Assembly: GCF_003946655.1 (NCBI RefSeq)
Contig: NZ_RHOV01000024.1
Location: 1-32,757, forward strand
Direction: 5' to 3'
From: Lapidilactobacillus achengensis
GTDB lineage: Bacteria > Bacillota > Bacilli > Lactobacillales > Lactobacillaceae
Length of the DNA stretch: 32,757 nucleotides
The notes below the pieces were generated by a model. It ran no database searches and had not been told where the DNA came from. It was given only the letters and a program-made list of their open reading frames with translations. Made by a program: the position numbers and the translations under genes. Shown piece after piece: positions 23,131 through 31,547 of the stretch; position 1 is the first letter of the stretch; each line of letters begins with the position of its first letter.

Positions 23131-23242
23131 TGCGAGCTGGCCCGGGTAGTTCCTGAGCATTAGTCTAGCAAAGATTTTGGAAGCCGCATTTTGCTTCCGG
23201 AGCCTTTGCGTAGCTAAGCGGAAGAAGCTGACCCGGCGAACA
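23131..23242 (+). repeat. Hairpin repeat F3, copy c
   Basis: Outer arms GCCCGGGTAGTTCC and GGAAGAAGCTGACCCGGC pair imperfectly; inner arms TTAGTCTAGCAAAGATTTTG / CGGAGCCTTTGCGTAGCTAA. The 3' flank TTCAGAAAAGGAG supplies the ribosome binding site of the next gene. Confidence 0.82.
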
Positions 23243-23266
23243 CCATTCAGAAAAGGAGTCTGTGCA

Positions 23267-23473
23267 ATGACATTTTTCAAGGAATTCTGGACCAAAAAAC
23301 AAATAATCGATTTAGCGCTGACGTTAGGCGGCCTGCTACTGATCAATTGGCTATTGACGCTGTTCACCACCATCCCCTTCAAGTGGTGGCTGGCCGTCGC
23401 CATCACCTTGGGCGGCTTTCTGGGGAAATATCTGATGACTGCCCGCACCAACCGCAAGCAGGCGCGCGGTTAG
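23267..23473 (+). CDS. Small two-TM membrane protein
   Basis: 68 aa from ATG 23267, with AAAAGGAG 9 nt upstream; the open frame extends further up only through the repeat. Two hydrophobic segments (LALTLGGLLLINWLLTLF and WWLAVAITLGGFLGKYL) are separated by TTIPFK and followed by a basic tail TARTNRKQARG. Short two-TM proteins of this kind are common in lactobacilli without known role. Its SD lies at the border of a hairpin repeat. Confidence 0.75.
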   Translation: MTFFKEFWTKKQIIDLALTLGGLLLINWLLTLFTTIPFKWWLAVAITLGGFLGKYLMTARTNRKQARG

Positions 23474-23640
23474 AACCAGCGGCGCTAACTGTTGGCCTAG
23501 CAAAGAACATTTTTGGTAACCCCAGCGTGGACTAATCGCAACCGCGGCGGCGCGATTCCGAACCCACATTGGTCTTTCATCGTTGATGTGACAACATTGG
23601 CTGACGATATTGGCGTTGCCTGACTGGCGTACGCCATCAC

Positions 23641-23678
23641 AAAACAGACGCTGTTCCCTAGGGGGCAGCGTCTGTTTG
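23641..23678. terminator. Bidirectional terminator
   Basis: AAACAGACGCTG (23642-23653) / CAGCGTCTGTTT (23666-23677) around TTCCCTAGGGGG. Confidence 0.85.
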
Positions 23679-23746
23679 CTTGTGCTCTGATCAATTGATG
23701 TAAAGTCTTCAACTACTAAAATAAGCAGGCGACTGAAATAAGCGGG

Positions 23747-24190
23747 CTACCGAAACAACTGGGCAAACTCGCCATAGCCAGCGGCAGCCAATTCGCTGAC
23801 AGGAATAAAGCGCAAGGCCGCGGAGTTGATGCAATAGCGTAACCCGCCCCGATCCGTGGGGCCATCTGGGAACACATGACCCAAATGAGAGGCCGCTGCC
23901 TGACTGCGAACTTCTTGACGGTGCATCCCAAAAGAATGATCGCTGTGTTCGACCACATTGGCCGGATCGATCGGTTGTGTAAATGAAGGCCAGCCGCAAC
24001 CGGCGTCATATTTATCCGTGGAACTGAACAAAGGTTGCCCACTGACCACGTCCACATAGATCCCCGGTTCGAAAAATTGATCATATTGACCGCTGAAAGG
24101 CGCTTCGGTGGCCGCTTTTTGGGTGACCGCATATTGTTCGGCGGTCAGACGCCGTTTCAAATCGGCGGCAGATTCTGTTGTTTCTCGCAT
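23747..24190 (-). CDS. msrB: Peptide methionine-(R)-sulfoxide reductase MsrB
   Basis: 147 aa from ATG 24190 (AGGAG at 8 nt; a GTG three codons upstream overlaps the SD). MsrB reduces methionine-R-sulfoxide in proteins using thioredoxin. Signatures: GCGWPSF (64-70), [11 protein letters not shown] (from 101), and catalytic Cys120 in LRYCINS. Cys65 is a candidate resolving residue. The paired CxxC zinc motifs are absent, so this is the metal-free form. Single gene, with a terminator 68 bp beyond its stop. A composite repeat starts about 105 bp upstream. Confidence 0.96.
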   Translation of the reverse strand: MRETTESAADLKRRLTAEQYAVTQKAATEAPFSGQYDQFFEPGIYVDVVSGQPLFSSTDKYDAGCGWPSFTQPIDPANVVEHSDHSFGMHRQEVRSQAAASHLGHVFPDGPTDRGGLRYCINSAALRFIPVSELAAAGYGEFAQLFR

Positions 24191-24295
24191 ATGGCTCACT
24201 CCTAACAGGCAATTAGATTGTTAACAACCTAATTGTAGCTTGCCGGAGCGAGATGACAACTATTCTGCTTACCGTGGTTGGCAGTTTATAGCGTG

Positions 24296-25018
24296 TCCGC
24301 AGCTTGCGCTGCGAAATTCGGGGTGAGCTCGCTGTGGGCGTCACTTTGAGCTTTTCGGAAGGGCGCCGAAAATCTCAAAGCTGAGCCTTGTCCTAAGCGG
24401 CAAAGCCGCCAAGGTCAATTTCACGGCGATCTCACCCCGAATTTCTCCGCTCCAGCCGCTCAACGTTATAACAGTCGTTTGAGCACTCACGCCGACTGGC
24501 AAGCTATGGCCAATTGATGGGGATTCACGCAATTAACGGCCGTGGTTAGTGGTCACCAGCTTTAAATTGGTGACACCAGTACAGTCTGCCTGATGAACAA
24601 ACCTAGTTCTCAGTGAATCAGCTGAATCGATCGGTTTCCACCCAAGGATTGTTAAGAAAACGAGTACAGATCTTCAACCTACACAAAATATACCGACCTA
24701 CTAATCCGAATCAGTTGGTATTGCTGTACCACCCCAAAAGGGACGATTGGTTGACCTCTAGCTTGCGAAACCATTTCGTCAAAGCCTTCGCCTTGATTGC
24801 AGATAGGCTCAATTCTGTTCAGCAACCGGCTGGGACTGCGCGGCTCTATCCAGAGTGCGAGCCGACCTGGTCAGCTTCCGAGCATTAGCCTAGCAACTAT
24901 TTTGGAGGCTGGTTTGTGCCTCCGGAATAGTTGCGTAGCTAAGCGGAAGGAGCTGGGTCGGTGAACACATTTCCAGTCCGCATCAGCAGTCCCAGCCGGT
25001 TGCGCTCACGCGCAACAC
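24296..25018 (+). repeat. Composite structured repeat, copy 3 (complete, chimeric)
   Basis: Left cruciform: perfect 15-bp arms GAAATTCGGGGTGAG (24313-24327) / complement (24431-24445), enclosing CTTTGAGCTTTTCGG / CCGAAAATCTCAAAG and CTTGTCCTAAGCGGC / GCCGCCAAGGTCAA. The first hairpin matches the F4 family, not copies 1 and 4. The middle is conserved. Right cruciform arms GCAACCGGCTGGGACTGC (24822-24839) and complement (24986-25003) enclose a whole F3 element instead of the usual two hairpins. Terminal hairpin GTTGCG..CGCAAC (25000-25017). Confidence 0.9.
24855..24968 (+). repeat. Hairpin repeat F3, copy d, nested in composite copy 3
   Basis: Starts GTGCGAGCCGACCTGG and ends GCTGGGTCGGTGAACAC; inner arms TTAGCCTAGCAACTATTTTG / CGGAATAGTTGCGTAGCTAA. 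Against copy a the inner stem carries paired changes (CAATTGTTTTG / GGAACAATTG becomes CAACTATTTTG / GGAATAGTTG) that keep it paired. Confidence 0.85.
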
Positions 25019-25060
25019 CCATCACATTCGCAATCAAGCAAACCTGAACAACAGAAATCG

Positions 25061-26311
25061 TCAGGCCTGCAAATCAGCGCTAACCACTCGCCGAGCGCGT
25101 GTTGGCCACCATAACACCAAAGCGCCCGCGCCAAGCAACAACGCCAGCCACCCCAGCAGTACCAGCGTGGTCAGCAAAGGACTGCCTTGCCCCATGGTCA
25201 CAGACAAATAACGATCCGCCGCGCCATTAAGATTGAAGTAGCTCAGCGGTGACCACCAAACAGCTGGCAGTACCAGACTCAACACACAGATCAAGCTGGT
25301 GCCAAAAAAGCTGAGCAGCCCGGAATGACTGACCAGCGCCACTAATTGCGCCAAAGCGAACGCGCAAAGGGTCAACAAATAAAGCCAACCGAATTTCAGG
25401 AGAACATTTTGCCACAAGGGCATGAAGCTGAAGCGTTTGGCGGTTTGCCAAACAAGAATGGGATAACCAAGGCTACCTGGCGCTCCGAAAAGCAAGCTGC
25501 CAACCATGAATCCAGCGAAGAACAGCGCCAGTGTGACCAACGCCGCCACGGCCTTCACGGCGAAATTACTGAAGTATTGATATCGAGGTGACAACTGTTG
25601 CAATTGTAGCCAATGACTACCCGCGGCTTTTTTCCGTAGGGAGCTGGGGAAGTCCAAGCTGAACAGCAACAAACAGCTCACCACCAAGGCGATGGCGAGC
25701 GGCTGGCGCAACTGATATTGCAAATAGTACCAACCATTGGTGTAGAACCGGCGGCCGAAACGCGGCCCATACTGCTGGTATTGCGCTTCGGTGCCGAGGA
25801 AGTTCTGTTTCGTCGTTTCATGGTTCAAGATCCGCGCCGGATAAAACGGCGTCAGTCCTTGCCGCTGCACCAAGCTCAACTCCCGAATGGTCAGATCCAC
25901 TTCCTGCGCTTTATAAAAAATCGAACCATCCTGCCGATTGCCCGGAATCACGGCAGCGAAGGGAACTTGCTGGGGCAATTGGGCCACCTGCGCCGCCGTT
26001 CCAAACGTGCGCACCAGGCTATTCAAGTATTGACGTTGATAGCGTCGCGGCTGCTTGAGGGCTTGGCGTTCCAATTGAAAGCCCAGAGTTTCTTCGCTGT
26101 CGGTGCCAAACAATTTAGTAAACCGTTGGCTGTTTTTGACCAAATGTTGCTGATAAGCTTGCACATATTGCCGCTGTTGCCGCTGCTGCTGCGCCAGACC
26201 GAACCACAATAAGAGCAGTAAGCCTAAGAAAATACCCAAAAACGGCCAACGACGCCGCAGCAAACGCCATTGGAGTTGATGATACGCCTGGGTTTGACTG
26301 TTTTCCCTCAT
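25061..26311 (-). CDS. ABC-2-like permease, no cognate ATPase nearby
   Basis: 416 aa from ATG 26311 (GGGGAG 6 nt upstream). TM1 at about 25-40, then a long Gln/Arg-rich extracytoplasmic region (about 42-205), then about five TM segments (including LAIALVVSCLLLFSLDF and TTLVLLGWLALLLGAGALVLWW). This is the layout of ABC-2 membrane subunits with a large external loop. The divergent gene at 26567 has the same plan. Family assigned by shape only; substrate unknown. Confidence 0.75.
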   Translation of the reverse strand: MRENSQTQAYHQLQWRLLRRRWPFLGIFLGLLLLLWFGLAQQQRQQRQYVQAYQQHLVKNSQRFTKLFGTDSEETLGFQLERQALKQPRRYQRQYLNSLVRTFGTAAQVAQLPQQVPFAAVIPGNRQDGSIFYKAQEVDLTIRELSLVQRQGLTPFYPARILNHETTKQNFLGTEAQYQQYGPRFGRRFYTNGWYYLQYQLRQPLAIALVVSCLLLFSLDFPSSLRKKAAGSHWLQLQQLSPRYQYFSNFAVKAVAALVTLALFFAGFMVGSLLFGAPGSLGYPILVWQTAKRFSFMPLWQNVLLKFGWLYLLTLCAFALAQLVALVSHSGLLSFFGTSLICVLSLVLPAVWWSPLSYFNLNGAADRYLSVTMGQGSPLLTTLVLLGWLALLLGAGALVLWWPTRARRVVSADLQA

Positions 26312-26566
26312 TCGAATCTCCCCTAACTTAGCCACTCACAGCCAGCTTGTTACACCATCAACAATACAACACCATCTCCCGAATTGATAGCCCTGAGCGG
26401 CGCTTTATCGCGGCAGGCGGCGACTTTCCCTTGTTAATCGCCATTGTAAGCGGCACACTCAAAGCAATTGGGTCGCGGCGGCAACTCCAATCCACTTGAT
26501 TCACTTTTCAGCGAATCCGCACAAACCGCCGCAACAACGAAAATCAACTTCCGGGAGGCGGGGGCG

Positions 26567-27649
26567 ATCAAACAATTAAGCAAAATGCTGAGTGGCCGCT
26601 ATTTATGGCTGTTGCGGGGACTGTTGGTGCTGATTTTGACTGGGGCGTTGTTCGCCAGTAATTCGGCGCAAATGACCAACTATCGAACCGAATTGCAAAC
26701 AAGCTTGGCTAAAGAAAGCCTGCGTCTGGCGGATTTGGAAACAACTGGGCGCAAAGGCCAGATGGCGCCACGACAACTCGAACGACTGGGCGCGATCACC
26801 AGCGCCGCCAGTCAACAACTGGGCGCCCTGAAAGATCAGGACCAACAGGCTTTTCTCCGCCATGAACAGGCCAAGATCGCCGCCGCCCGGCGCTACCAAC
26901 ACGATTATCACCAGTGGCTACTAAGCGCGCCAGCCGCGACCAGCCGCCAGCAACAGCGGCAGGATCATCGGTTGCTTGAGCAAGGCTGGGGCCAAGAAGA
27001 TCTGATCAAAACAACCCGCTATCCCAATGGTGTTTTGGCGATTTTTCAAGGATTGGCGCGGCCTTTCTTGACGCTAACGCTGGTGCTGGGTCTGATTTTG
27101 CCACTATGGGCGCAATTGCAACGCCCTAGTTTCACCCTTGTGCTGCTCAATACGCGCCGGCGTAGCTTGTTATTCGCCCGCTTCTTAGGACTCGAAGTTC
27201 TGCAAATCAGCGCCGATCTGCTGTTGGGGCTGGTTAGCGCCAGTCTGCTTAGTTGGACGCTCGGCGAAAGCCTGTTGCAACCCCCGCTGCCTAGCAGTTG
27301 GCGCTATCCATTGCTTGATGGCAGCACCCTACTTCCCCGCCTGATTTGGCTGCTGCTGGGACTCCTCTTATTGACACTGCTCGCCGCGCAAATCCTGGTC
27401 TGGCTGACACTGCGCCACTGGTCTGCGCCAGCGCAACTGCTGTTCGTCGGCGGCATCACCACCAGCGCTCTAACGCTGACTGCCAAAATCCCTCCGCTAC
27501 AAACTGGCATCAACCCGCTGAATTGGTTACGGCAGTGTCCTAGCCTCGCCGCTGGAAGCGGTGGGGTGTTGATTTGTTTGTTGCTGCTGGGGCTCTTGTG
27601 GTTCAGCCTATTCTACCGCGGTCAAAATAAAACCGGACACGTTGGATAA
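26567..27649 (+). CDS. ABC-2-like permease paralogue with doubtful start codon
   Basis: About 360 aa. Same plan as its divergent neighbour: TM1, a long Gln-rich external region (KESLRLADLETTGRKG ... RRYQHDYHQWL), then about five TM segments. The reading frame is open from TTG 26468, but the best SD (GGGAGG, 26553-26558) is 8 nt before an in-frame ATC at 26567, and N-terminal similarity to the neighbour (AIKQLSKMLSGRY versus AYHQLQWRLLRRR) puts the start there. ATG 26585 lacks an SD. Either an ATC start is used or the gene is weakly expressed. Its stop lies within its terminator hairpin. Confidence 0.65.
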   Translation: MKQLSKMLSGRYLWLLRGLLVLILTGALFASNSAQMTNYRTELQTSLAKESLRLADLETTGRKGQMAPRQLERLGAITSAASQQLGALKDQDQQAFLRHEQAKIAAARRYQHDYHQWLLSAPAATSRQQQRQDHRLLEQGWGQEDLIKTTRYPNGVLAIFQGLARPFLTLTLVLGLILPLWAQLQRPSFTLVLLNTRRRSLLFARFLGLEVLQISADLLLGLVSASLLSWTLGESLLQPPLPSSWRYPLLDGSTLLPRLIWLLLGLLLLTLLAAQILVWLTLRHWSAPAQLLFVGGITTSALTLTAKIPPLQTGINPLNWLRQCPSLAAGSGGVLICLLLLGLLWFSLFYRGQNKTGHVG

Positions 27650-27671
27650 CTCGACGTGTCCGGTTTTATTT
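27629..27671 (+). terminator. Terminator overlapping the end of the permease gene
   Basis: AAAACCGGACACGT (27629-27642) / ACGTGTCCGGTTTT (27654-27667) around TGGATAACTCG; the TAA stop is in the loop. Confidence 0.9.
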
Positions 27672-27695
27672 GCTTGGCTTGATGGCAGGTGTGTA

Positions 27696-28397
27696 GGGTG
27701 TTGCGCGTGAGCGCAACCGGCTGGGACTGCTGATGCGGACTGGAACGTGGTGGGCATCGTTTGAAGCCAATCCGCAAGCCCAGCGGCTTGTCTTCAAATC
27801 GAGCCTTGTCCTAAGCGGCAAAGCCGCCAAGGACAATTTCACCACTGAGCCGCGCAGTCCCAGCCGGTTGCTAGGCAGAATTGAGCTCATCTGCAATCGA
27901 AGGCGAAGGATTTGACGAAGTGCTTTTGCGAACTAGAGGTCAAACAATTGTCCGCTTTTGGGGTGGTACGGCAACACCAACGGATTCTGATTAATTGGTC
28001 AGGCTAGTTCGTGTCGTACAATAGGATTGTCTGCACCTAACATTGAATGGTCCACGAATACTGTTCAGCTGATTCATCCAGAACTTGCCCGAGTTCATCA
28101 GACGGACTGCGCCGGTGTCACCAATTTAAAGCTGGTGATCACTAACCATGGCCGTCAATTACGTGGCTCCTCATCAATTGGCCATAGCTTGCCAGTCGGC
28201 GGGAGTGCTCAAGCGACTGTTGAAACGTTGAGCGGCTGGAGCGGAGAAATTCGGGGTGAGATCGCCGTGAAATTGTCCTTGGCGGCTCTGCCGCTTAGGA
28301 CAAGGCCTGATTTTGAGACAAGCCGCGTACTTTGCGGATTGGCTCAAAACAGCGCCCACAGCGAGCTCACCCCGAATTTCGCAGCGCAAGCCGCGGC
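27696..28397 (-). repeat. Composite structured repeat, copy 4 (inverted, complete)
   Basis: Inverted relative to copies 1-3. Its right cruciform (here at left) has arms GCAACCGGCTGGGACTGC (27713-27730) and complement (27854-27871), enclosing TTGAAGCCAATCC / GGCTTGTCTTCAA and TTGTCCTAAGCGGC / GCCGCCAAGGACAA. The left cruciform has arms GAAATTCGGGGTGAG (28246-28260) and complement (28366-28380). It fills the space between two convergent genes, ending 15 bp before the stop codon of the next. Confidence 0.9.
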
Positions 28398-28411
28398 CAA
28401 CCTACTTTTAG

Positions 28412-29788
28412 CTAGCGCCCCGCTTTTGCTTGTCGCTGTTGGATCAGGTAAACGATCAGCGCCGCGCCCAATACGATCAGAACCATCACCCAGTGCACCG
28501 TGCCGATCAGCCCGCTGAAATTCGCCGAGACCGTTTTGTGCGCATAGGAAGTCAAGAGCCCGGCCAACTTGATCCCGCGAACTTGCGCGACGAGCATCAT
28601 CACCAACCACAACAACATTTGGAAGAACAGCCCGCCTAACGCTAAAAGCCGCGGTGCGACCAAGAATTCTTCATCAGTGGTCAGTGGCGTTTCGCCATCT
28701 AATTCCGCCAACACTTCGCGATTCAATTCACCGACCACGATCCGCAAGCACAGGATACCCACCAAGTAAACAGGTTGCCAGAAGGTCAACACCAGCCCTA
28801 GCGCCAGCAGAAGTAAATTAAAGTCGGCCACACTAACTTGGGGGATTTTGGCGTGCAGGAATTTCAGTAGCGGCGCGCCAATCGCCATGGCCACCACGTA
28901 CATCAGGATGACCCACACATAAAAACTGCTGCCTAAAATCACGAAAACATAAATCGTCCCGTAAACGGCCACGAAATCAATACAAAGACCGCGTAAGAAA
29001 CCGCGGGCGCGGATCGTCCAAGTCAGGCGGCCGTTTCCCCGGGCCAAACGCCACGAGAAAATCAATAGCGCCAGCGGTAAGACGATCGCCAACACTGTCA
29101 GGCCCCGCAAAAGTGACTGCATCGTGCCTTCATTACGGGCCAGTCGAAAATTGATCAGGCTCAAGAAGATCGCCGCCGTCAACAACAGATTGAGCCCGAG
29201 CAACTTGACATCCCGCCAAACCACCGGCGCTAAGGGTTGCCGTAGAGGGCTGGCCCACAGCCCTACCCAGCCTAGGCCGACATAAAGCAACATGCCGCCG
29301 AAAGACCAAACGATCAGGCGGCCGCCGTCCAGCTGGATCAAGCCCAGCAACAATAACAGCGCGCCATATTGGTACAAGGCGCTGAATTTGATTTTTGGCA
29401 GCGCCGCCGTTTGTCCCCGTTGGTTGAAAACACGCACCGCTGGCGGCAATAACGCCGCCGCGATCCCCACGCCGACCCCGGCCAAGTCCCAAAACAATGG
29501 ATTCCAGCCGCCAAACAGTCCCAACAAGCAGCCTAGGGTCGCCGCGCTCAGTCCCCACGTCGCTAGCCGTTCCGCCTTCGGATGATAGCCGCGAAAGAGG
29601 AACAAGGTCGTCCGCCGAAACGTATAAAACAGCACATAAGGCAAGGCGTTAAGGATCACGATATTGTTGCGCAAGATCAATTGCGGCAACAGTAAATAAG
29701 GTAGCGTGTTCACGGTGAAGCTGGTGATCTTGAGAAAAAGCGCGGAGAAACGAGCGCTCGTTTGCTTGAGTTGGGCGATATTGATCAA
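28412..29788 (-). CDS. Polytopic membrane protein (about 12 TM), function unknown
   Basis: 458 aa, TTG start with GGAGG 6 nt upstream. Around twelve hydrophobic segments with short loops, several carrying conserved-looking charges (FRRTTLFLFRGYHPKAERL, ELNREVLAELDGETPL). The topology resembles a transporter, but no family signature is recognised. Own promoter at 29834-29861. A composite repeat begins 15 bp after its stop. Confidence 0.8.
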   Translation of the reverse strand: MINIAQLKQTSARFSALFLKITSFTVNTLPYLLLPQLILRNNIVILNALPYVLFYTFRRTTLFLFRGYHPKAERLATWGLSAATLGCLLGLFGGWNPLFWDLAGVGVGIAAALLPPAVRVFNQRGQTAALPKIKFSALYQYGALLLLLGLIQLDGGRLIVWSFGGMLLYVGLGWVGLWASPLRQPLAPVVWRDVKLLGLNLLLTAAIFLSLINFRLARNEGTMQSLLRGLTVLAIVLPLALLIFSWRLARGNGRLTWTIRARGFLRGLCIDFVAVYGTIYVFVILGSSFYVWVILMYVVAMAIGAPLLKFLHAKIPQVSVADFNLLLLALGLVLTFWQPVYLVGILCLRIVVGELNREVLAELDGETPLTTDEEFLVAPRLLALGGLFFQMLLWLVMMLVAQVRGIKLAGLLTSYAHKTVSANFSGLIGTVHWVMVLIVLGAALIVYLIQQRQAKAGR

Positions 29789-29833
29789 AATGAACCTCCT
29801 GAGCTGTGAAGCTGACAGTTTTTTTCTGCTTTG

Positions 29834-29861
29834 ATTATAAGCTGATTTCCAGATAGTTCAA
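29834..29861 (-). promoter_or_regulatory. Promoter of the polytopic membrane protein gene
   Basis: Minus strand: -35 TTGAAC (29856-29861), 16-nt spacer, -10 TATAAT (29834-29839), 46 bp before the TTG start. Confidence 0.7.
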
Positions 29862-30173
29862 AGCGAAACCCTTGCCGCCGGATCCGCCCGACGACCCCTT
29901 GACGAGATCAGATCAAGGTCACGGTCGTTAATAAATTTTTCTCAGGCGATAAAAGCCGAACATTTTGTTTTTTCTGTTACCGCGACTGTCGCTGCGGATA
30001 AGCGGTCAAGTTCATGTTGGACAAGGCTTGACACCCCTTTAGCTCCAATAATTACAAAGCACGCTTGTATACTTTTTAGTCACTTTGATAGACATATGAT
30101 GACTTTTAAAGCCTGATAGTTACCCGCTTGTTCCTTTACACTTTAGGTATCCTAGACTGCAAGGGGGCATTAG
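29862..30173. other. Divergent intergenic region
   Basis: About 310 bp between the membrane protein and the XRE gene. TTGACA (about 30029) and TATACT (about 30068) are visible but not at promoter spacing. No ORF or strong hairpin is seen. Confidence 0.4.
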
Positions 30174-30524
30174 ATGGCATTTGGTAAAGAAATTGCGGGG
30201 CGGATCCATGACTTGCGCATCAGCCAAGGACTCACTCAAGAGAAATTGGCCGAGAAAGCGGGCATCGATCCCACCATGTTTGGTCGGATCGAGCGGGGCC
30301 AGCGCGCCAATCTCACCGTTAACACACTGGAGAAAATCGTCACGGCACTGGACATTGACTATCCAACTTTCTTCTCGTTTGGCGATAGTTCCGATCGGAC
30401 CACGGTGGTTCTCAGCCGCTTGGCTTTGTTGGACCAACCTGACGAAGTGTTGGCGATCATCGAAAGCGTGATCGACCTGGCCGAAGCCACGCATCATGGC
30501 AAGCCAGAATCACCTGAATCATAG
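30174..30524 (+). CDS. XRE-family transcriptional regulator
   Basis: 116 aa, AGGGGG 6 nt before ATG. HTH_3 domain (about 8-65: LRISQGLTQEKLAEKAGIDPTMFGRIERGQ) and a short helical C-terminus (about 75-105). The single-domain size suggests a local regulator, possibly of the divergent membrane-protein gene. Terminator immediately downstream. Confidence 0.88.
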   Translation: MAFGKEIAGRIHDLRISQGLTQEKLAEKAGIDPTMFGRIERGQRANLTVNTLEKIVTALDIDYPTFFSFGDSSDRTTVVLSRLALLDQPDEVLAIIESVIDLAEATHHGKPESPES

Positions 30525-30530
30525 ACACAC

Positions 30531-30567
30531 AGACCCCCGACCGACCCTGGTGCGACGGGTCTTTTTT
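30531..30567 (+). terminator. Terminator after the XRE gene
   Basis: GACCC (30543-30547) / GGGTC (30557-30561) followed by six T; AGACCC at 30531 could pair alternatively. Confidence 0.75.
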
Positions 30568-30573
30568 GCATTG

Positions 30574-30680
30574 CGGATTCTGTGCCGCTCGGTTCTGTGC
30601 CGTTTGGTCCGGGCCTCTTGCTTCGGTGCCATTCCGTCCGGACCTCTCGCTTTGATGCCGTCCGGCTCTATGCTGCCCAA
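30574..30680 (+). repeat. Degenerate short tandem repeats
   Basis: Loose repeats of TGCCNTNNNGTCCGGNCCTCTNGCTT, about 30 bp per unit, with a partial third unit. Probably an old slippage tract; no coding support. Confidence 0.45.
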
Positions 30681-30736
30681 CTTCTTTCCTACCGATTTTT
30701 TTGCCAATTTCGGACCACTGATCCTTTGATCGCCCT

Positions 30737-30781
30737 AAAAAAACCTCCCACGCTAACCCATTCAGGTAACTTAGGAGGTTT
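30737..30781 (-). terminator. Terminator of the deaminase gene (works both ways)
   Basis: AAACCTCC (30741-30748) / GGAGGTTT (30774-30781); minus-strand T run at 30737-30743. CAGGTAACTTA is repeated at about 30763 and 30812. Confidence 0.75.
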
Positions 30782-30842
30782 GATTGCTGTTAGTTGGACA
30801 CTAACTGGCATCAGGTAACTTAATTAATGCGTTTGGCCTAAC

Positions 30843-31370
30843 TCAGTACAACTGTTTCGTGGCGGAATCCGCGAAAGCGTTGAAAGGTGCGATGGTTTGC
30901 GCGCGATCGTGCTGTTCCAGTTTCAAGACGGTCACGTCGGTGCAGCCACCTTGGATATAATCATAGATATAATCGTCACGGAAGCCGATCGCCGCCGCGT
31001 CTTGGGCGTTATTGCCGTAATAAGTGGTTTTGATATTGGCCCAAATGATCGCGCTTAAGCACATGGGACAAGGATAAGCATTGGTGTAAAGTTGGCAACC
31101 GCTGAGATCGTGGGTTCCCAGCGCCTGACAAGCCGCCCGGATCGCCATCACCTCGCCGTGAGCGGTGGGATCATTATTTTCCAGCACCTGGTTGTGTCCT
31201 TGGGCGATGATCTGGCCATCTTTGACCACCACTGACCCGAACGGACCGCCGGCGCCAGTGGTCACATTGCTGGCCGCCTCCGCGATGGCGATCTGCATGA
31301 ATTTACTTTGATAATTGCTTGGCTTTTGGCTCATGGATTCACTTTGATACTTGCTTGGCTCTTCGCTCAT
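30843..31370 (-). CDS. guaD: Guanine-deaminase-like cytidine-deaminase-fold enzyme
   Basis: 175 aa from ATG 31370 (GAAGG 7 nt upstream). Zinc site His71-Gly-Glu73 in TAHGEVMAI with Cys101 and Cys104 in PCPMCLSA. GGPFGSVVVKDG, NNDPTAHGEV and the aromatic C-terminal region resemble B. subtilis GuaD, which converts guanine to xanthine, more than TadA. The N-terminus is odd: residues 1-12 (MSEEPSKYQSES) and 13-24 (MSQKPSNYQSKF) are a tandem duplication, so the protein is about 12-20 residues longer than usual. The F3 repeat and a shortened derivative lie in its leader. No purine riboswitch is recognised. Confidence 0.85.
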   Translation of the reverse strand: MSEEPSKYQSESMSQKPSNYQSKFMQIAIAEAASNVTTGAGGPFGSVVVKDGQIIAQGHNQVLENNDPTAHGEVMAIRAACQALGTHDLSGCQLYTNAYPCPMCLSAIIWANIKTTYYGNNAQDAAAIGFRDDYIYDYIQGGCTDVTVLKLEQHDRAQTIAPFNAFADSATKQLY

Positions 31371-31392
31371 AAATTTACCTTCTCTTTTAAAC

Positions 31393-31425
31393 GTGCTGTG
31401 AGGTGCAGACCGCGCCTCGCCGCAC
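31393..31425 (-). repeat. Shortened F3 derivative in the deaminase leader
   Basis: GTGCTGTGAGG (31393-31403) / CCTCGCCGCAC (31415-31425) hairpin without the F3 core, preceded on the minus strand by TTCAAAAAAGGAGAGTGCGG. Equivalent to the derivative at 6036-6095. Confidence 0.55.
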
Positions 31426-31448
31426 TCTCCTTTTTTGAAATGTGCTCC

Positions 31449-31547
31449 GCGCAACTGACCTCTGCGCTTAGCGACACGATGTCTCCGGAAGCAAACACCG
31501 CTTCCAAAGTCATCGCTAAGCTAATGCCCAAGGTCAACCCGTTGCGC
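31449..31547 (-). repeat. Hairpin repeat F3, copy e (inverted)
   Basis: Outer arms GCGCAACTGACCT (31449-31461) / AGGTCAACCCGTTGCGC (31531-31547); inner arms GCTTAGCGACACGATGTCT and AGTCATCGCTAAGC around CGGAAGCAAACACCGCTTC. The arms resemble copy b but the inner stem differs and is still paired. Confidence 0.8.

Noticed and set aside
23177-23266. Longer N-terminus for the 68-aa membrane protein
   Set aside because: These codons belong to F3 repeat copy c; the SD AAAAGGAG points to ATG 23267.
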